Shown here: piece after piece, positions 63,013 through 64,000 of the stretch
How the letters are laid out: the number at the start of each line of letters is the position of its first letter
How positions within the stretch are numbered: position 1 is the stretch's first letter
From: JABDIP01 sp965250245
Lineage (GTDB): Bacteria > Pseudomonadota > Alphaproteobacteria > DSM-16000 > Inquilinaceae
Direction of reading: 5' to 3'
Assembly (NCBI GenBank): GCA_965250245.1
Contig: OZ252296.1
Location: 3,534,001-3,598,000, forward strand
DNA: 64,000 nt
Position numbers and translations under genes: made by a program
The notes under the pieces: generated by a model
Seen by the model: the letters and a program-made list of their open reading frames with translations, nothing else
What the model was told of the DNA's origin: nothing
The model's database searches: none

Positions 63013-64000
63013 CTAAGCCGTTGCAAGCCGGGCCGGACGTGCCAGCGGCGCACACTCCCGCTCCTCGATGCGCAGCAGGGCGTTCCATTTGGCGGTGCGT
63101 TCGCCGCGGGTGATGGAGCCGACCTTGATCTGGGGCACGCCCCATCCGACGGCCAGGTCGACGATGGTGGTGTCCTCGGTCTCGCCGGAGCGGGCGGACA
63201 CGATGGCGTCCAGGCCATGAGATTGGGCGGATTGCCAGGCGGCCAGCGTTTCCGTCAGTGTCCCGCGCTGGTTGGGCTTCAGGAGCACGGCGTTCGCCTG
63301 GCCCTCCGCGGCGGCGCGGGAGATGCGGCCGGCATCGGTGACCAGAAGGTCGTCGCCGACGATCTGCAGGCCGCGCCCGAAGGCGGTCATCAGCCGGACA
63401 AACCCGTCCGTGTCGTCTTCCGCCAACGGGTCCTCCAGCGAGCGGATCGGGTAGCGCGCGACCCAGCCGGCCAGCAACTCGATCATCCCGTCGCTGTCCA
63501 GCTCCCGGTCTTCCAACGCCAGCCGGTAGCGGCCGTTCGCGCCGAACTCCGAGGCCGCGATGTCGAGGGTGATGACGACCTCCTCACCTGGCCTGCGGCC
63601 GGCGCGCTCGATGGCGCGGGTCAGCATGTCCAAAGCCTCCTCATTGGAGGCGAAGTCGGGCCAATGGCCGCCCTCGTCGGCGACGCCAAGGCGGCGATGG
63701 GTCTCCTCCATGAGGTCGCCGGCGGCGCGGTAGATGTCGGCGGTCCAGTCCAGCGCCTGCGCCACGCTGCCGGCGCCCGGACAGGCCACCATCAGGTCCT
63801 GGATGTCGATCCGCCGGCCTGCGTGGGCACCGCCGCCGAAGATCTGGATCTCCGGCAGGGGCAGGCTGACGGGCCGGTCGCCGGCCAGGTACCGGTACAG
63901 CGGCACGCCGGCTTCCGCCGCGGCCGCCTGCGCCGCGGCCATCGACACGGCGATACAGGCATTGCCGCCGAGCGCGGATTTGTCCGGCGATGCGTCGGCC
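63013..64000 (-). CDS. Enolase-family protein, altered active site (partial)
   Basis: The gene runs off the right edge; about 328 C-terminal residues are visible. The barrel motifs are clear: VADEGGHWPDF, ITLDIAASEFG, SLEDPLAEDD, VGDDLLVTDAG, LLKPNQRGTLTETL and PQIKVGSITRGERTAKWN. All three metal-binding acids and both catalytic lysines are retained. However, the HRSGETED histidine is Ala (SARSGETED, codon at 63193-63195), and the usual QEF glutamate is Asp (IQDLMV). Glycolytic enolase keeps both, so this is probably a paralogue with another substrate or low activity. Confidence 0.88.
   Translation of the reverse strand, partial: ADASPDKSALGGNACIAVSMAAAQAAAAEAGVPLYRYLAGDRPVSLPLPEIQIFGGGAHAGRRIDIQDLMVACPGAGSVAQALDWTADIYRAAGDLMEETHRRLGVADEGGHWPDFASNEEALDMLTRAIERAGRRPGEEVVITLDIAASEFGANGRYRLALEDRELDSDGMIELLAGWVARYPIRSLEDPLAEDDTDGFVRLMTAFGRGLQIVGDDLLVTDAGRISRAAAEGQANAVLLKPNQRGTLTETLAAWQSAQSHGLDAIVSARSGETEDTTIVDLAVGWGVPQIKVGSITRGERTAKWNALLRIEERECAPLARPARLATA

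Overview
The window is a G+C-rich chromosomal segment (about two thirds G+C by eye), tightly packed, with many four-base ATGA/GTGA gene overlaps. The gene content points to an alphaproteobacterium, most like the Rhodospirillales group: a DUF1476 ATP synthase inhibitor (zeta) subunit, DUF1127 and PAS_5-type proteins, the purL-bolA-grxD order, and GTCATTCCCGCG / GTCGTCCCCGGG palindromic repeats. This placement is an inference from gene families; no rRNA lies in the window. I see no transposase, prophage, CRISPR array or plasmid function.

Layout. 0-4.5 kb: end of fdhD, moaA, three little-known genes, nadK. 4.5-13.5 kb: a complete peptide-type ABC importer operon (substrate-binding protein, two permeases, two ATPases) ending in an N-formylglutamate amidohydrolase, divergent from an ArgE-type and an AspA/AstE-type deacylase; together they suggest uptake and deacylation of N-acylated amino acids or peptides. 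13.5-28 kb: AbrB-type membrane protein, SPFH/NfeD pair, ferredoxin, AraC-type regulator, tRNA-Leu(UAA), CinA-like protein, an ABC exporter, sfsA, map, radC, with several palindromic repeats between genes. 29-36 kb: a cAMP-type phosphodiesterase beside a nucleotide cyclase, tag, a candidate small RNA with a textbook terminator, and purB, purC, purS.

37-48.3 kb is an accessory block that separates purC-purS from purQ-purL, which are normally neighbours. It holds (a) a cluster on one strand built around a homologue of plant fatty-acid alpha-dioxygenase, with an unrecognised protein, an Old Yellow Enzyme-type flavoprotein, a membrane-anchored di-heme cytochrome c and a small membrane protein, which looks like an oxylipin / fatty-acid oxidation pathway; (b) a phosphatase-superfamily protein with a membrane partner; (c) an ArsR-type regulator, an orphan barstar and a toxin-immunity pair that closely resembles Pseudomonas aeruginosa Tse2/Tsi2.

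48.3-54.8 kb returns to conserved chromosome: purQ, purL, bolA, grxD, a putative zincin, and two EamA transporters. 55-63 kb is the most striking part: three consecutive pairs, each a surface-lipoprotein candidate (TbpB-like barrel) followed by a Slam-type outer-membrane protein (type XI secretion). rpsD is embedded on the other strand between pairs 1 and 2, and a strong RNA hairpin lies in each lipoprotein-Slam gap. The window ends inside an enolase paralogue in which a catalytic histidine is replaced by alanine.
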